Below, one piece after another: positions 25,392 through 34,966 of a stretch of DNA of 64,000 nucleotides; positions within the stretch are counted from its first letter, which is position 1; the number at the start of each line of letters is the position of its first letter. A program made the position numbers and the translations under genes. Source of the stretch: Candidatus Helarchaeota archaeon (GTDB taxonomy: Archaea > Asgardarchaeota > Lokiarchaeia > Helarchaeales > RDOG01); contig JAHPZH010000008.1 of the NCBI GenBank assembly GCA_019058315.1, positions 144,869 through 208,868 on the forward strand, in the 5' to 3' direction. The notes beneath the pieces are model-generated. The model searched no databases. It was not told the DNA's origin and was given only the letters and a program-made list of their open reading frames with translations.

Positions 25392-26417
25392 TTGTCAGAA
25401 TTATCAGAAGTACGAGATATTGTAGAAACTGTAGAAATTACCAAAGCTTTTGATGAAAATGTAGCAGTTGATCATGTTAGTTTCAACATTAAAGAAGGCG
25501 AGATTTTCGGTTTATTAGGACCCAATGGTGCTGGTAAAACTACAATGATTAAAATGTTATGTACGTTATTGGTCCCATCTGATGGAATTGCAAAAGTTGG
25601 TGGTCATGATGTTATTAAAGAACCATTAAAGGTCAAAGAAATAATAGGCTATGTTCCTCAAGACATAACAGTTGATGGTTTTTTAACAGGTCGGGAAAAT
25701 TTAGAGCTACAAGCAGCCTTATATAATATTAAAGGGGAAGAAAGAGAAAGGAGAATAGACGAGGTTCTGAAATTAGTTCAATTACGTGAAAGAGCAGATG
25801 GTCTTGTTAATTATTTTTCCGGTGGTATGAGAAGGAGATTAGAAATTGCAAGAGGACTTATGGTTGAACCTCAATTATTATTTCTTGATGAGCCTACGCT
25901 TGGATTAGATCCAGCATCTAGAAAGGCAGTTTGGAATCATGTTCAAAAATTACGCAAAAAACAAAAATTAGCAATTCTAATGTCAACCCATTATATGGAA
26001 GAAGCAGATAAACTCTGTGACAGAATCGCAATTATAGATCGAGGACGATTTATTGCTTTAGATACTCCTACAAATTTAAAAAAGCAAATTGGTGGAACAA
26101 TTATTGAAATAGAACTTTCCAAGTCTATTAATCGAATGAAAAAATTACTTACTCAAAATAACGATTATATAGATAATATAAATCAAATAAATGAAACTAC
26201 ATTACAAATAGAAGTGCAAGATAGTGATACGGCTCTTCCAAAAATTTTTAAAGTAGCTAGTGGAGCAGATATAGATATTAACCAAGTTAGAATAAGGCAA
26301 CCTACTCTAGAAGATGTATTCTTACATTATACGGGAAAAACTCTTCGTGATGAAGATTTAAATGACCCTTTTTCATTTGTAAGGAGCCAAATTTCTAAAC
26401 GAATGAGGAGTTTTTAA
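25392..26417 (+). CDS. ABC transporter ATP-binding protein (DrrA-type exporter)
   Basis: 341 residues. Walker A GPNGAGKTT, Q-loop YVPQDITVD, signature YFSGGMRRRLEIARG, Walker B LLFLDEPTLGLDP and the switch His in MSTHYMEEAD are all intact. The C-terminal ~90 residues form the extra domain of DrrA/NatA-type ATPases that dock on ABC-2 permeases, here ending in a basic RSQISKRMRSF. TTG start with GGAG 9 nt upstream. The permease gene starts 22 nt later, so the pair is an operon exporting an unknown drug, lipid or polysaccharide. Confidence 0.92.
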   Translation: MSELSEVRDIVETVEITKAFDENVAVDHVSFNIKEGEIFGLLGPNGAGKTTMIKMLCTLLVPSDGIAKVGGHDVIKEPLKVKEIIGYVPQDITVDGFLTGRENLELQAALYNIKGEERERRIDEVLKLVQLRERADGLVNYFSGGMRRRLEIARGLMVEPQLLFLDEPTLGLDPASRKAVWNHVQKLRKKQKLAILMSTHYMEEADKLCDRIAIIDRGRFIALDTPTNLKKQIGGTIIEIELSKSINRMKKLLTQNNDYIDNINQINETTLQIEVQDSDTALPKIFKVASGADIDINQVRIRQPTLEDVFLHYTGKTLRDEDLNDPFSFVRSQISKRMRSF

Positions 26418-26439
26418 GGAATTTATTGAGGTATTTAAA

Positions 26440-27543
26440 ATGTTAGGATTTGATTGGTCAGGAATTTGGGGTATAACAAGACGAGATATAATAAAATATT
26501 TTCGAAATAAAAATCAAATTATCACTTCATTATTGATGCCAACCATCTTTATGATTTTTATGCGACAAGGATTTGGCTCAGTAGCGCAAAATCCATTTTT
26601 TAATTATGCTAATTATATTGGTGCAGGTATCTTTTGTATGACATCAGTCATGGGTGGTCTTTTTTTGTCTGGAATGCCCATTCTCTTCGATAAAATGATG
26701 GGATTCTCAGATGTTCTAACCGTATCACCTGTAAATCATAAAAATATCGTCTTTGGTTTTATACTTGCTGGAACTTTGAAAATATTATTTCAAGGTTCAG
26801 TGATTTTATTCATAGCTATTTTAACAGGACTTTATCCTGTGGACAATGGATTGGGAGTTTTTGGAATGATCCTCTCAATATTTCCGATATATTTGATCAT
26901 TATCATTGCAGCTATGGCATACGCAAGCATAGGAATTTGTATTGCAGCAAGGTGTGATATGCAAAACTCATTCTTATGGACAACAATCATCCAAATACCA
27001 TTAGTATTTATAAGCGGGGCAATGTTTCCAGTTACTGGTTTTCCACCAATTGTAGCTCAAATCGCTACTTTGAATCCATCTACTTTTCTTGCAGATGGAA
27101 TTCGTATATTTTTAGGAGGAGAAATAGGAAATGCTGGAACTTCCAATATAGTTGGAGGTAATGTGTATTTGGGATATCTGATTGATTTAGGTGTGGTTTG
27201 TATATTTTTTATCCTAATGATAAATTTAGCTTTTATAATATACGGGAGAAGTTTAAAAGAAAGTTCGGGTGGATTTACTGGGATGGTTTCCAAACAGATG
27301 GAAAAACAAAGAAAAAAAATGATGAAAGGTTTAGATCCAGAAACTAGGGAAGTAATGAATTTACTATGGAATAAATTTGGAGCCGGAGATATGCCAAAAT
27401 TATTCATGAAAATGGCAGAGGGTAAAGAGTCTGAAGTTGAACAAATGTTTGCTGATCGGGGAATTTCAAAGGAAGATGCAAATAGGATTTTCGAAGCGGG
27501 TAAGAAAATGATGGAACAAATGGCTTCTGGTAAGAGGAAATAA
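26440..27543 (+). CDS. ABC-2 type permease with long charged C-terminal extension
   Basis: 367 residues. The first ~275 contain six membrane helices of the ABC-2 family, with an N-terminal amphipathic IWGITRRDIIKYFRNKNQ and SGAMFPVTGFPP before the last pair of helices. The final ~90 residues are cytosolic, Met/Lys/Glu-rich and helical (KQMEKQRKKMMKGLDPETRE, ISKEDANRIFEAGKKMMEQM), which is not a usual part of this family and may regulate or tether the transporter. ATG with GAGG 8 nt upstream. Partner of the preceding ATPase. Confidence 0.88.
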   Translation: MLGFDWSGIWGITRRDIIKYFRNKNQIITSLLMPTIFMIFMRQGFGSVAQNPFFNYANYIGAGIFCMTSVMGGLFLSGMPILFDKMMGFSDVLTVSPVNHKNIVFGFILAGTLKILFQGSVILFIAILTGLYPVDNGLGVFGMILSIFPIYLIIIIAAMAYASIGICIAARCDMQNSFLWTTIIQIPLVFISGAMFPVTGFPPIVAQIATLNPSTFLADGIRIFLGGEIGNAGTSNIVGGNVYLGYLIDLGVVCIFFILMINLAFIIYGRSLKESSGGFTGMVSKQMEKQRKKMMKGLDPETREVMNLLWNKFGAGDMPKLFMKMAEGKESEVEQMFADRGISKEDANRIFEAGKKMMEQMASGKRK

Positions 27544-27676
27544 ATTTTACTATTCTTACTTTCTTTTTGTTACTAAATTAATTTATAAAAAAATTTTAAG
27601 TGAAAATTAGGACAAACTTAATAAAATCTTAGTTTCAATCTAAATTCAATTTCTTATTACATTTAAAAGTGATATT

Positions 27677-28831
27677 ATGCCTTATGAAGCAGAAAAACTT
27701 TCAAAAATTAGACCTTCAGGTATCAGAAAAATTTTTGATTTAGCTCAAGGTATGGAAGGCGTAATTAGTCTTGGACTGGGTGCTCCCGATTTTCAAACTC
27801 CCCAATATATTAAGGATGCAATGGTTAAGGCACTAAAAGACGGATTCACGTCATATTCACCAAATTTAGGATATTTAGAGCTAAGAGAACAAATAGTGAA
27901 AAAATATAAAATAGAATATGATTTGGATTACAGAAATGATGAAATATGTATAACTTGTGGTGCTGCAGAAGCCTTATTAGATGTATTTTTAGCGTTTGTT
28001 AATCCTAAAGAAGAGGTTTTAATTCCAGATCCAGGATTTTTAACATATCCGGCACAAGTCATCTTGGCAGGGGGAATTCCAAAGCCTTATCCGCTATATG
28101 AGAAGAATGATTTTAAAGTTGATGCAAATAATCTTAATGAATTAATTACGCCTAAAACTAAAATGTTAGTATTAAATTACCCAAGTAATCCAACTGGGGC
28201 GGTTATGGATGAAAAAGAACTTAAAAAAATTGCAGAAATGGCTGAGGATAATAATTTACTAGTATTTTCGGATGAATGTTATGAAAGACTCATTTATGAC
28301 GGATTAAAACATACATGTTTAGCCTCTTTAGGCATTCAAGATAGAACTATTGTTGTGAATTCATTCTCCAAAACTTTTGCTATGACGGGATGGAGAATTG
28401 GATATATTGTAGCAAAATTAGAATTAATGAAATCAATTTTTAAAACACATCAAATGAATACAGCTTGTGCAAACTCTGCTGCACAAATTGCGGTTTTAGA
28501 GGGACTCAAATCATCCCAGGATTTCACAACAGATATGGTAAAAGAATTCGATAACAGAAGAAAAATTATTGTTAATGGTTTAAATAAAATTCCAGGAATA
28601 AAATGTTTTATGCCTAAGGGAGCATTTTATGCGTTTCCTAATATAGAAGGTACGGGTATGACCTCTACAGAATTTTCTGAATATTTAATTGAGAAAGTGA
28701 AAGTAGCAACTGTTCCTGGCAATGAATTTGGTGAACATGGAGAAGGTTATTTAAGACTTGCATATACAGTTTCTGGGGAAAAATTGTCTGAAGCTCTCGA
28801 TAGGATTTCGCAAGCACTTTCGGAAAAATAA
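27677..28831 (+). CDS. Class I PLP aminotransferase (aspartate/aromatic type)
   Basis: 384 residues, full-length fold-I aminotransferase. Seen: IRPSGIRKIFDLAQ, LGLGAPDFQTP, YPSNPTGAVM, DECYERLIYDG, the PLP lysine in NSFSKTFAMTGWRIGY and the C-terminal Arg in YLRLAYT. Typical of aspartate, alanine or aromatic amino acid aminotransferases of archaea. GTGA precedes the ATG by 4 nt. It converges with the aspartate kinase-like gene, 4 nt apart, an interesting neighbour in aspartate metabolism although on the other strand. Confidence 0.88.
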   Translation: MPYEAEKLSKIRPSGIRKIFDLAQGMEGVISLGLGAPDFQTPQYIKDAMVKALKDGFTSYSPNLGYLELREQIVKKYKIEYDLDYRNDEICITCGAAEALLDVFLAFVNPKEEVLIPDPGFLTYPAQVILAGGIPKPYPLYEKNDFKVDANNLNELITPKTKMLVLNYPSNPTGAVMDEKELKKIAEMAEDNNLLVFSDECYERLIYDGLKHTCLASLGIQDRTIVVNSFSKTFAMTGWRIGYIVAKLELMKSIFKTHQMNTACANSAAQIAVLEGLKSSQDFTTDMVKEFDNRRKIIVNGLNKIPGIKCFMPKGAFYAFPNIEGTGMTSTEFSEYLIEKVKVATVPGNEFGEHGEGYLRLAYTVSGEKLSEALDRISQALSEK

Positions 28832-28835
28832 TTAA

Positions 28836-30203
28836 TTATAGAAAACATTGATGAATAGCATTAATAGTATTTTTTAATTGGGCCTTTGGCACCAATATTG
28901 ATATATTTAGACCACCACTAGCTTGGCTGATAGCTAAAACTTCTATTTTTTTTTCACCTAAAGCAGAAAAAACTTTCCCTAATATACCAGGATTACCCAA
29001 ACCTTCTCCTATAATAGCAATTTCTGCTACTATTTCTGATTTAACTTCAAACCATTTTCTAAAAAAATCATCATTTTTTATTATTTTTGTTGCTCTTTCA
29101 CACTCTTTTTTATCTACAACAAAAGTTGTATTAACTTCTGAAGAGGATTGTGAGATCAATGTAACATTAATTTTATTTTCTCCCATTAGTCCAAATAATT
29201 TAGCAACAGTTCCTGGAACTTCTACTAAGGCTTCACTTATTGCAGAAATCATAGCTACTTCATCAATGTAAGCAATTCCCTTTACAGTTGACTTTTTATC
29301 GCCATATTTAGTAATTTTAGTATAGTTCTCTTTGGTTAAATCTTTTATATCTCTGATTTCAAGAGGTATTTCCTTGTATTGAATGTGTTGAATACATGAA
29401 GGATGTAATACTTTTACACCATAATAAGAGATTTCTTTTGCTTCTTCATAGGATAAATTTTCAATTAATGTTGCAGATGGTTCTATTTTTGTATCTGCGG
29501 TCATAATACCAGCTATGGTTTCCCAAAAAATTATTTTAGTATTATATTTTTCTCCTTGCAAAGCATCGGCAATAATAGTTGCAGTTAGATCATTTCCTCC
29601 AGGTCCTAGGGTCGTGATATGCCCTTCTTTATTCCTCCCAATAGAACCAGAAATAATTGGAATTGTATTATTTTCTAAGAAAGGTATAATTATTTCTTGA
29701 ATCTTTTTAGTTGTTACATCCATTATCGGAAGTCCATCTTCACCTATAACGATGAAATTATTAGCAGAGATATATTCAACGTTACAATCATGATTTAATA
29801 GAAAATTTGATAATATATAAGTAGAAAATAATTCCCCAAAAGATATTACAAAGTCAATTTTATAGTTTGAAATTCCAAATTCTTCAATATCCTCTAATTT
29901 TTCTTTAATCTTCTCTAAATTATCCTGAAGAAATTCTTCTAATAAATGAACTTGATATTCAGAAAAAATAGAATGAATAACTTGATTATGTTTATTCTGA
30001 ATATTCTGTAAAATTGAACTAACATCTTCATGTCTTTCAGATTTTAATATAGATTCTCCTAATAACTCAGTAATTTCTGGAAGAGCTGGAATTACAAAGA
30101 TTAATTTTGAATCTTTATATTGATCAATTATTTCTAACATTTTATTATATACATTAATGTCTCTCAAACAACTTCTTCCAAATCTCATAATAGTTAAATT
30201 CAT
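28836..30203 (-). CDS. Aspartate kinase family protein with altered active-site motifs
   Basis: 455 residues: an amino-acid-kinase domain (1 to ~290) and two ACT domains (ISAISEALVEVPGTVAKLF and GEGLGNPGILGKVFSAL). Aspartate kinase phosphorylates aspartate at the head of Thr/Met/Lys synthesis. Overall layout and the GIMTADTKI and YYGVKVLHPSCI motifs are family-like, but the N-terminal KFGGTS is MRFGRSC, TLGRGGSD is TLGPGGND and WTDVxG is WETIAG. It may be a regulatory or altered-specificity paralog. ATG with GGAGG 8 nt upstream. The window contains no aspartate-semialdehyde dehydrogenase. Confidence 0.78.
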   Translation of the reverse strand: MNLTIMRFGRSCLRDINVYNKMLEIIDQYKDSKLIFVIPALPEITELLGESILKSERHEDVSSILQNIQNKHNQVIHSIFSEYQVHLLEEFLQDNLEKIKEKLEDIEEFGISNYKIDFVISFGELFSTYILSNFLLNHDCNVEYISANNFIVIGEDGLPIMDVTTKKIQEIIIPFLENNTIPIISGSIGRNKEGHITTLGPGGNDLTATIIADALQGEKYNTKIIFWETIAGIMTADTKIEPSATLIENLSYEEAKEISYYGVKVLHPSCIQHIQYKEIPLEIRDIKDLTKENYTKITKYGDKKSTVKGIAYIDEVAMISAISEALVEVPGTVAKLFGLMGENKINVTLISQSSSEVNTTFVVDKKECERATKIIKNDDFFRKWFEVKSEIVAEIAIIGEGLGNPGILGKVFSALGEKKIEVLAISQASGGLNISILVPKAQLKNTINAIHQCFL

Positions 30204-30357
30204 TCAATTTTCCTCCATTTCATCAAAACTTAATTATTTTACTTTTAAAATATTATAAATTCAATATTTAAAAATTTATAAGGAATTAAACTTGATCGAA
30301 GAATGTGCTATAAATAACCAATTAATAATATATGTAATCTTAACGAAAAAGGATACT

Positions 30358-30825
30358 TTAGACTCCAACAATTTTAATTGCTTTGCTCAAGCAGTATACT
30401 TCACATACGTCACAAGATGTCTTAGGAGGTTTTACTCTTCTGCATTCATCAAGATTAATTATCTTTAATTTACCATCCACTACTTTATATAATATTTCTT
30501 TATCGCTGAGAGGGCCTCCCTCTGCACACTCTGCACACAATCTTACATTAACAGGACATGCAGTTACGCAATTACCACAACCAGTACAAAGATCAGGATC
30601 TAAAGTTACACCAGAAGGATGCACTTTTCCTATTTTACTAAAAATTTCCTTTAATTGTTCCCCACCTTTTTTATATTTTGGCTCTTCCAGTAATGGGCAC
30701 TCGTCAACTTTTCTTTCTTGGTTTAAAAGCTTTGTAGCAAATGCCATGCATGTCGCTTCACCACATTTTTTACAATTAGTCTTGGGGAGTAACTTATATA
30801 TTGTAAACGCGCTTAATTTCGTCAT
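30358..30825 (-). CDS. Iron-sulfur protein: ACDS-gamma-like Fe-S domain plus 4Fe-4S ferredoxin
   Basis: 155 residues. The N-terminus has C18-x2-C21-x4-C26-x16-C43, the [4Fe-4S] motif of the Fe-S domain found in CO dehydrogenase/acetyl-CoA synthase gamma and related corrinoid proteins. A ferredoxin part follows with CTGCGNCVTACP and a second set (DEC...CDVCEVYC), with an insert containing CAEC. It is likely an electron carrier for a methyl/CO or formyl pathway or for an oxidoreductase such as AOR. ATG with GGAG 7-8 nt upstream. Transcribed singly. Confidence 0.82.
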   Translation of the reverse strand: MTKLSAFTIYKLLPKTNCKKCGEATCMAFATKLLNQERKVDECPLLEEPKYKKGGEQLKEIFSKIGKVHPSGVTLDPDLCTGCGNCVTACPVNVRLCAECAEGGPLSDKEILYKVVDGKLKIINLDECRRVKPPKTSCDVCEVYCLSKAIKIVGV

Positions 30826-30974
30826 TTTTTCTCCAATAATACAATTGCTTAAATTAATTAAAATAAGTCGGTCAGTTATTGAATTGTATCAAAATAACTA
30901 ATTAAATAGATGATTAATTCAAATTGGAAAAAAAATTAAATTATATAATAATTAAGCAAAATTAAGTGTTGGAA

Positions 30975-32126
30975 ATGCCTTTTAGATATGCAGATATTCC
31001 AGAATCGAGAACAAAACAGTATTACGCAATAGGTAGACATATTTGGAAGATGCATAAAGAACTTGGACATGATTATTTAGTTAGGCTACAAGATGAGAGT
31101 GTGGAGATGATGTATCCAGAAATTAAAGAACGGTTAAATATGACGATTCGTTCAGCAAGGGAAATAATCGAAGGAAAACTTTCTCCAGAAAAAACACTAA
31201 CATACATGTTATTTCCCCCTGTGGTCACTCAACGTGGAGATTTAACACAAGGGTCGATGAAATTATTATATGGTGAGTCTTGTGACCTTACGTTTATAGT
31301 TATTGATGATAATAAAGAAGGAGAAATATTTTTTATTTTAAATGGACATGCAGAGGATGGTATTCCTGTCGATTGGTGGTTAGAGAAGCCTGATTCAGAA
31401 TTACTGGATAGACGACATCAAAAATTAGGTTATAAACTCAGAGAAATACCATCGAGAATCAAAAATTTAACTAAATGTGGAATTAGAATAATCGAAATTT
31501 TAAAAGATGTTCGCAATGAGCGCACTCCCCAATGGAATCTTGCTTCTTATCATATATCCATGGTCTGGGGAACTGGAATGTCTAATCAATTATTCGAACG
31601 TTCATCGTGGGATGGTTTTGCCGAACTCTGGGATGGAGTTAATGCTAAGCGATTGGGGCTTCCAGATTATTGGTTTTGTTACGTTCCTTGGCCATTAATG
31701 GTTAAAACCCTATTTGATATGCCTCGTCGAAGTTGGACTCTCAGGATAACAGGTCTTTTTCTCGGTCATAAATTTTATATTCAGGGACTTGAAGATATTG
31801 CTATCGATTGGATTAAGGAAAATTTTCCAGAGGTTTTCGAGATTGGGGTAAAACAACAAATTCAAGAAGAGGGCATTCCATTGCCTTGGCAAACTCTAGG
31901 TTGTGTTAGCCCTAACTTGAATGATCCTGATGTATATAAAAATGAAGCCTTTGATTTCAAATATCCAAAACCTGAAAAATTTCTAAAACCTACAGATCTG
32001 GATATGAGTTTGGAAGATATACTAAAAGGCGTTTATCTTGATATTACTCATGAAACCAAAGAAAAAATTTCTAAAGATCACATTATTTCACAGGGGATAG
32101 GACGAGAAACAACTTATTTAAAATAA
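30975..32126 (+). CDS. Unrecognised conserved protein, tandem paralog 1
   Basis: 383 residues, soluble, no signal. I do not recognise the family. It shares with the next gene the blocks LTYxLFPPV, GxxKLLYG, GIPVDWW, LDRRH, NERTPQW and QGLEDIAI. Many Trp, His, Asp and Arg in conserved places suggest an enzyme or ligand-binding protein rather than a scaffold. A GTG at 30966 opens a longer frame, but the ATG at 30975 aligns with the ATG of the paralog. No strong SD. Confidence 0.65.
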   Translation: MPFRYADIPESRTKQYYAIGRHIWKMHKELGHDYLVRLQDESVEMMYPEIKERLNMTIRSAREIIEGKLSPEKTLTYMLFPPVVTQRGDLTQGSMKLLYGESCDLTFIVIDDNKEGEIFFILNGHAEDGIPVDWWLEKPDSELLDRRHQKLGYKLREIPSRIKNLTKCGIRIIEILKDVRNERTPQWNLASYHISMVWGTGMSNQLFERSSWDGFAELWDGVNAKRLGLPDYWFCYVPWPLMVKTLFDMPRRSWTLRITGLFLGHKFYIQGLEDIAIDWIKENFPEVFEIGVKQQIQEEGIPLPWQTLGCVSPNLNDPDVYKNEAFDFKYPKPEKFLKPTDLDMSLEDILKGVYLDITHETKEKISKDHIISQGIGRETTYLK

Positions 32127-32254
32127 AACTTTATCATCAAATTCCTTTAAAAACGCTTGATCTTATTAAATCATTTTAATTTTTCTTCAAAATTATAGAA
32201 TTCAAATCTTATGTCCAAACATTTTAATAATTTCTTTAATTATTGTTCCTAGCC

Positions 32255-33400
32255 ATGACTCATTATTTTGGAGAAATTCCGGAAAATTTACGGACAAAAA
32301 TTTTTTATCCATTAGGAAGAAATTTATGGAAATTATTTAAAGAGTTCGGATATGAGAGAATCCTTAAATTTCAAGAAAAATCTGAAGAAATTGTATATGA
32401 AGAAATTCAAGAACGGTTAAATACTACTTTAATTACTGCAAAACGTGTTTTAGAGAAAAAAGTTCCACATCCCGAACAAGTCCTAACATATCTTTTATTT
32501 CCTCCAGTTGCTTCAATCCGTACGGATCTCCAACAAGGTACTATGAAATTGTTATATGGAGATAGTGTTGATCTCTCATTTATTGTTATGCGGGATGAAA
32601 CTCAAGATATTTTTTTCATTCTTTCAGGTCATTGTGAAGATGGAATACCTGTCGACTGGTGGATGACCAGATCTAATGATGAATTATTGGATAGAAGGCA
32701 TTCAAAGATCGGATTAAGACTAAATGAGATACCAAAACAGAAAAATTTTCTTCAATGCGGTTTAAGATGTTTAGAAATATTAACAGATGTAAGGAATGAA
32801 AGAACGCCTCAATGGGCTACTTCAGCATCTCATGTCAGCCCAGTATGGACATCAGGATTATGGAATACTTTATTGGAAAGAAGTGGACATGAAGTTCATG
32901 CTGCTCTATATGATGGTTGTGTTGCAGATAAAGCTTTTGGAGAGCCATGGTTTGCCTATATACCTTGGCCCGTAATGATTAAAACTCTATTAATGATGAA
33001 GCGAGAGGATTGGGTGTTAAGATTGACTGGTTTAATGTATAGGCATTATCTCCATTGGCAAGGTTTGGAAGATATAGCAATCAACTGGTTGAAGGAAAAT
33101 TTTGCAGAAGTTTATTCTTATAGTTTGAAAATTTGGGATGAAGGAATTCCATTTCCAATACAGACAATAAATTCAAGTCCCCCAAATTTGAAGGATCCAA
33201 AGGTTTGTAGAAGGCAATTATTTGATTGGTACTTTCCATTTCCAGAGAATTTTATTCAACCGAGACATATCGGAATGGATATAGAAGAAGTACTTAAAGG
33301 TGTTTTTCTGAATATCACCCATGAAACACCTCATAATGAAATTATTAACGCTTCGCATATAATTTCAATTGGAACAGGTTTAAATACTAAATTCTTTTGA
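32255..33400 (+). CDS. Unrecognised conserved protein, tandem paralog 2
   Basis: 381 residues, alignable end to end with the gene before it (IPENLRTKIFYPLGRNLWK at the start; ITHETPHNE and HIISIGTG near the end). Conserved His/Asp/Glu in GHCEDGIPVDWW and SGHEVHAALYDG are candidate active-site residues, but this is a guess. A TTG at 32243 gives a longer frame; ATG 32255 matches the paralog. About 130 nt separate the two copies, so each may have its own promoter. Confidence 0.65.
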   Translation: MTHYFGEIPENLRTKIFYPLGRNLWKLFKEFGYERILKFQEKSEEIVYEEIQERLNTTLITAKRVLEKKVPHPEQVLTYLLFPPVASIRTDLQQGTMKLLYGDSVDLSFIVMRDETQDIFFILSGHCEDGIPVDWWMTRSNDELLDRRHSKIGLRLNEIPKQKNFLQCGLRCLEILTDVRNERTPQWATSASHVSPVWTSGLWNTLLERSGHEVHAALYDGCVADKAFGEPWFAYIPWPVMIKTLLMMKREDWVLRLTGLMYRHYLHWQGLEDIAINWLKENFAEVYSYSLKIWDEGIPFPIQTINSSPPNLKDPKVCRRQLFDWYFPFPENFIQPRHIGMDIEEVLKGVFLNITHETPHNEIINASHIISIGTGLNTKFF

Positions 33401-33489
33401 TTTTTTTTTAAAATGATAGAATTATTATAAAATAAATTTGTTATTTTAAAAATCTTAAAAATCTAATAACCAAACAAATAGTGAAAAAT

Positions 33490-33912
33490 ATGAATGAAGA
33501 TCAAAAACTCAAAATTATTAGAATAGGCTATTGGATCGGTATAATTCTTGATTTATTATTTGCTATTGAAATGTTCCTTGCTAGCTTAACCGGAATGCCT
33601 AATTTTTTATCCCCAATATTTTCATTGGCAATTTTTAGTGGTTTATTTTATCGTTACGCCATAGCAATTGGAGCTGCAATGATGTTTGGGTGGACTATGC
33701 TTTTAATTTGGGCAGATAGAAAGCCAATAGAGCGAAAAGATATTTTTCTTTTAACATGTTTTCCTGTAATGATATTATTAATGTATAGTAATATATTATC
33801 AGGCAGCTTAGGTTTAATTAGTATTGGAGAAATGATTTTCAGAACAATTTTTCAATCAGGAGTAACCAGTTTATTCGTTTTTTGTTATTTTTTAGCTAAA
33901 AATCTTTCTTAA
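33490..33912 (+). CDS. Small hypothetical membrane protein
   Basis: 140 residues with four hydrophobic segments, including IGYWIGIILDLLFAIEMFLA and YAIAIGAAMMFGWTMLLIW, and a short DRKPIERKD loop between helices. GTGA lies 5 nt before ATG 33490, in the SD register used by other genes here; the GTG itself (33481) is thus probably not the start. No family recognised. Confidence 0.6.
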   Translation: MNEDQKLKIIRIGYWIGIILDLLFAIEMFLASLTGMPNFLSPIFSLAIFSGLFYRYAIAIGAAMMFGWTMLLIWADRKPIERKDIFLLTCFPVMILLMYSNILSGSLGLISIGEMIFRTIFQSGVTSLFVFCYFLAKNLS

Positions 33913-33950
33913 TTTTTTTTTAAATTAGAAATGTCAGTTTGGTGAATTTT

Positions 33951-34865
33951 ATGATTGGATATTTTATAGGAATTTTTCTAGCAATATTATCAGCCTTTAT
34001 TTTTAGTTTAGGAGCCATATTTCAAAAAAAAGGTGTAGAGGAAATGCCAGATATTAAATTTGATAATATTATGGACTCTGTAAAAGCTATGTTTAAGAAT
34101 AAAATTTGGGTTATTGGTTTAGTTTGTGCTACTGGTGGTGGAATTCCTTATTTTTTAGCACAATTTTTTGTTGGAGTGGCTTTATCTCAGCCTCTTATGG
34201 GAACTGGTTTATTATTTGTAGCACTTTTTGCTATAAAATGGTTGAAAGAATCCCTTAAATTAACAGAAATAATAGGAATTACCATATTAATTATCGCACC
34301 TATTTTTCTTACCTTCGGAAATGTTACAAATACAGCTGTTCAAATTGCAGATCCTATTTTTCATTTTTCTTTTATCATATTTTACATCATTTGTTTTATT
34401 GCAATAGGTATAAGTTTTCTTTTTTACTGGAAATCTGATAAATTTGTGTCTGAAAATATGGCAGCGAATTCTGGGATTTTTTTTGGTGCCGGTGCAATGG
34501 CAGCACAATTGGCCGTATTGGCTTTAAGACCATTTCTTTCAAATACTGCATTTTATATTTCTTTAAATCCATTTTTTATAGAATATAGACCCAATTCTGA
34601 TTTTTTTATTGCAATATTCGGTTTGATAATATTATTGATTGGGAATTCGGTTGGAACTTTTGTTGTTCAAATAGCTTTTCAAAAAGGAAAAGCAGCTATA
34701 GTCGTTCCTATTCAATCCGCTGGAAATTTATTAATTCCTATTATAGGAGGAGTTTTAATATTTAAACAAACAATAGGAAATTTGTTATTCTTCATAACTG
34801 GAATCATCTTAATGTTATTCGGCACAATTTTACTCGCAAGACTGCAAGCTGAAGCTCAAGCATAA
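33951..34865 (+). CDS. NIPA/DMT-superfamily transporter
   Basis: 304 residues with about nine to ten membrane helices. The N-terminal helix followed by GAIFQKKGVEEMPD resembles NIPA-type magnesium transporters and other EamA/DMT carriers; the C-terminal half repeats the fold (GNSVGTFVVQIAFQKGKAA, VPIQSAGNLLIPIIGGV). Cation, amino acid or nucleotide-sugar transport is possible. GGTGA lies 5 nt before ATG 33951; the GTG at 33939 lies inside that SD. It starts 38 nt after the preceding small membrane gene. Confidence 0.7.
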   Translation: MIGYFIGIFLAILSAFIFSLGAIFQKKGVEEMPDIKFDNIMDSVKAMFKNKIWVIGLVCATGGGIPYFLAQFFVGVALSQPLMGTGLLFVALFAIKWLKESLKLTEIIGITILIIAPIFLTFGNVTNTAVQIADPIFHFSFIIFYIICFIAIGISFLFYWKSDKFVSENMAANSGIFFGAGAMAAQLAVLALRPFLSNTAFYISLNPFFIEYRPNSDFFIAIFGLIILLIGNSVGTFVVQIAFQKGKAAIVVPIQSAGNLLIPIIGGVLIFKQTIGNLLFFITGIILMLFGTILLARLQAEAQA

Positions 34866-34966
34866 TATGAGAAAAAATATAGAAACCAAAAATTTTAATG
34901 GAAAAATGGTTTTGCTTTTACGAGAACAAAATTTTTAATCATTCATTAATTTTGGATTGAGTATTA

